A DNA stretch of 64,000 nt from a virus. The DNA lies in the IMG/VR virus record IMGVR_UViG_3300044568_006268, positions 62,001 through 126,000 of that record; one strand, written 5' to 3'. Positions within the stretch are counted from its first letter, which is position 1. Every line of letters starts with the position of its first letter. This document shows positions 63,175 to 64,000 of the stretch, in pieces. The position numbers and the translations under genes were made by a program. The notes under the pieces are model-generated. The model saw only the letters and a program-made list of their open reading frames with translations. It had not been told where the DNA came from and ran no database searches.

Positions 63175-63262
63175 ATTAATTTATTATGACATTATGACAT
63201 ACATTACTATTTCTACAAATATTATAAATAAGGCAAACATACAGATTGCAAATTTATCGTCA
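63175..63262 (-). other. intergenic region
   Basis: No supported gene. A hydrophobic frame (MFALFIIFVEIVMYVIMS) of 18 codons is present but lacks start context. No class A promoter is found. Confidence 0.3.
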
Positions 63263-63802
63263 CTACTCAACCGTTTCACTTGTTCTGCGTTTTGGTTGAT
63301 GCTTAGCTAAACGCATTTCAATTTTGTTGACTAACTTTAGATTTTTGTACATTTCTATATTGTCAAGGTATTTTTGATGTCCGGCTTTTGCCACTTTAAT
63401 TAAATCCGATTCTTCAGCATCGGTAAGTTCATAAACTAAATCACCACATTGAATTTTTGTTACAAAATTCCATTCTCGTTCACATAATACAATATTCGGA
63501 CGAAGAAACCTTTTCTTAAAGATTGTTTCCTTTTCGTTAATATTTGTGCTAGTGTATACTCGAATGTCAGGTTCACCATCAGGAAATTTCAAACTAAAAG
63601 AAAGAATGTCTCGTTCAAAATATTCTCTTTTAGGGTAAGCACCATTATCTACTGCAATGTCAGTTAACCATTTAGTGCAATAATTACCTTTCCATGTCGG
63701 ATCACATCCACCAACAATACTATTGATGGTGTCTTTAAATACTGACTTGTCGGTCATACCCTCAATTTCGAGATGAATTAGTCTTAGTAGTTTTTCTTTC
63801 AT
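63263..63802 (-). CDS. hypothetical protein, 179 aa
   Basis: A soluble protein with GGCDPTWKGNYCTKWLTDIA and LSFSLKFPDGEPDIRVYTST. No family is recognised. It ends with tandem stops TAG TGA. Confidence 0.62.
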   Translation of the reverse strand: MKEKLLRLIHLEIEGMTDKSVFKDTINSIVGGCDPTWKGNYCTKWLTDIAVDNGAYPKREYFERDILSFSLKFPDGEPDIRVYTSTNINEKETIFKKRFLRPNIVLCEREWNFVTKIQCGDLVYELTDAEESDLIKVAKAGHQKYLDNIEMYKNLKLVNKIEMRLAKHQPKRRTSETVE

Positions 63803-63804
63803 GA

Positions 63805-64000
63805 TTACTTGTTTCTTGATTTTAATAATTCAACTGCTATTTCGATACCATCTAACTTAGCTTCGTAATAACCTATGGCATTGTCGTCTGTAGTTTCCTC
63901 TTCTCCTTCTTGTAAATAAGAATATACATCGGCAATAAAGGTAGGTTGACCTTCTAATGTGTGACCTTCATATGTTACTTGAACAATAATATCATGTTCA
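63805..64000 (-). CDS. hypothetical protein, N-terminus outside the window
   Basis: Only the last 64 residues are visible, beginning EHDIIVQVTYEGHTLEGQPT and ending in a helical tail LLKSRNK. The start lies beyond position 64000. The sequence is acidic; no family is recognised. Confidence 0.6.
   Translation of the reverse strand, partial: EHDIIVQVTYEGHTLEGQPTFIADVYSYLQEGEEETTDDNAIGYYEAKLDGIEIAVELLKSRNK

Noticed and set aside
1-64000. CRISPR array or integrase/attachment site
   Set aside because: No regularly spaced repeats and no integrase or transposase motif were seen in the window.

Overview
The window is part of a large, AT-rich genome of a tailed bacteriophage that very probably infects a Bacteroidota (Flavobacteriia-like) host. 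Nearly every gene lies on the minus strand in tight operons with ATGA or TAATG overlaps. There are no clear Shine-Dalgarno sequences. At least 17 intergenic promoters carry a TAnnTTTG/A -7 box, the type known from Bacteroidota. Endolysins, collagen-like fibre proteins, a CCA-adding enzyme and a dense tRNA cluster all indicate a virus with a large genome.

Layout (transcription runs from high to low coordinates). 1-1.4 kb: small genes, including a HAD phosphatase of the RNA-repair type. 1.6-9.3 kb (plus 11.5 kb): a tRNA cluster with anticodons for all 20 amino acids, two initiator-like tRNAs, several oversized or aberrant tRNA genes, structured spacers, and three repeats of promoter / mini-ORF / terminator hairpin placed in front of tRNA blocks. 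YqeY-like and YkuK-like genes sit inside it. 9.5-16.4 kb: RNA ligase, metallophosphoesterase, glucosaminidase, DEDD exonuclease, lipoprotein and a RecA/RadA-like ATPase. 16.4-21.1 kb: Hsp20 and an NAD/ribose-phosphate set (deoxyribosyltransferase-like, NAMPT-like, macro domain, PRPP-synthetase-like). 21-30 kb: primase-like protein, photolyase-like protein, alarmone-hydrolase-like HD protein, deoxynucleotidase, RlaP-like nucleotidyltransferase and CCA-adding enzyme. 30-35 kb: fibre/adhesin genes. 35.8-40.7 kb: lysis genes (M15 peptidase, GH19 lysozyme, holin-like and spanin-like proteins) enclosing a complete histidine kinase / response regulator pair. 40.9-46.5 kb: small genes, a free DnaA domain IV, a SET domain protein, a glycosyltransferase-like protein and a hydrolase-PAP2 fusion. 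46.6-55.2 kb: a run of genes whose products mostly begin with a T4-like capsid-targeting peptide ending in (L/V/I)NE, read here as proteins packaged in the head and injected (ADP-ribosyltransferase-like, GNAT, nucleotidyltransferase, ParB-like, HExxH protease and others). 56.1-57.06 kb: a GC-richer region without genes, with a strand-composition switch and palindromic repeats. 57-64 kb: small genes of mostly unknown function and a cytidylyltransferase-like protein.

How it fits together. The phage appears to carry its own decoding set and the tools to maintain it: most tRNA genes do not encode CCA, and a CCA-adding enzyme, an RNA ligase, an RNA-repair-type nucleotidyltransferase and phosphatases are present. 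The most surprising observation is that the extra Asp and Tyr tRNA genes become canonical tRNAs if 40-nt and 47-nt insertions in their anticodon arms are removed; intact Asp and Tyr tRNA genes with matching anticodon arms lie in the same cluster. All folds were made by eye and all family calls come from motif recognition; no database or folding program was run.
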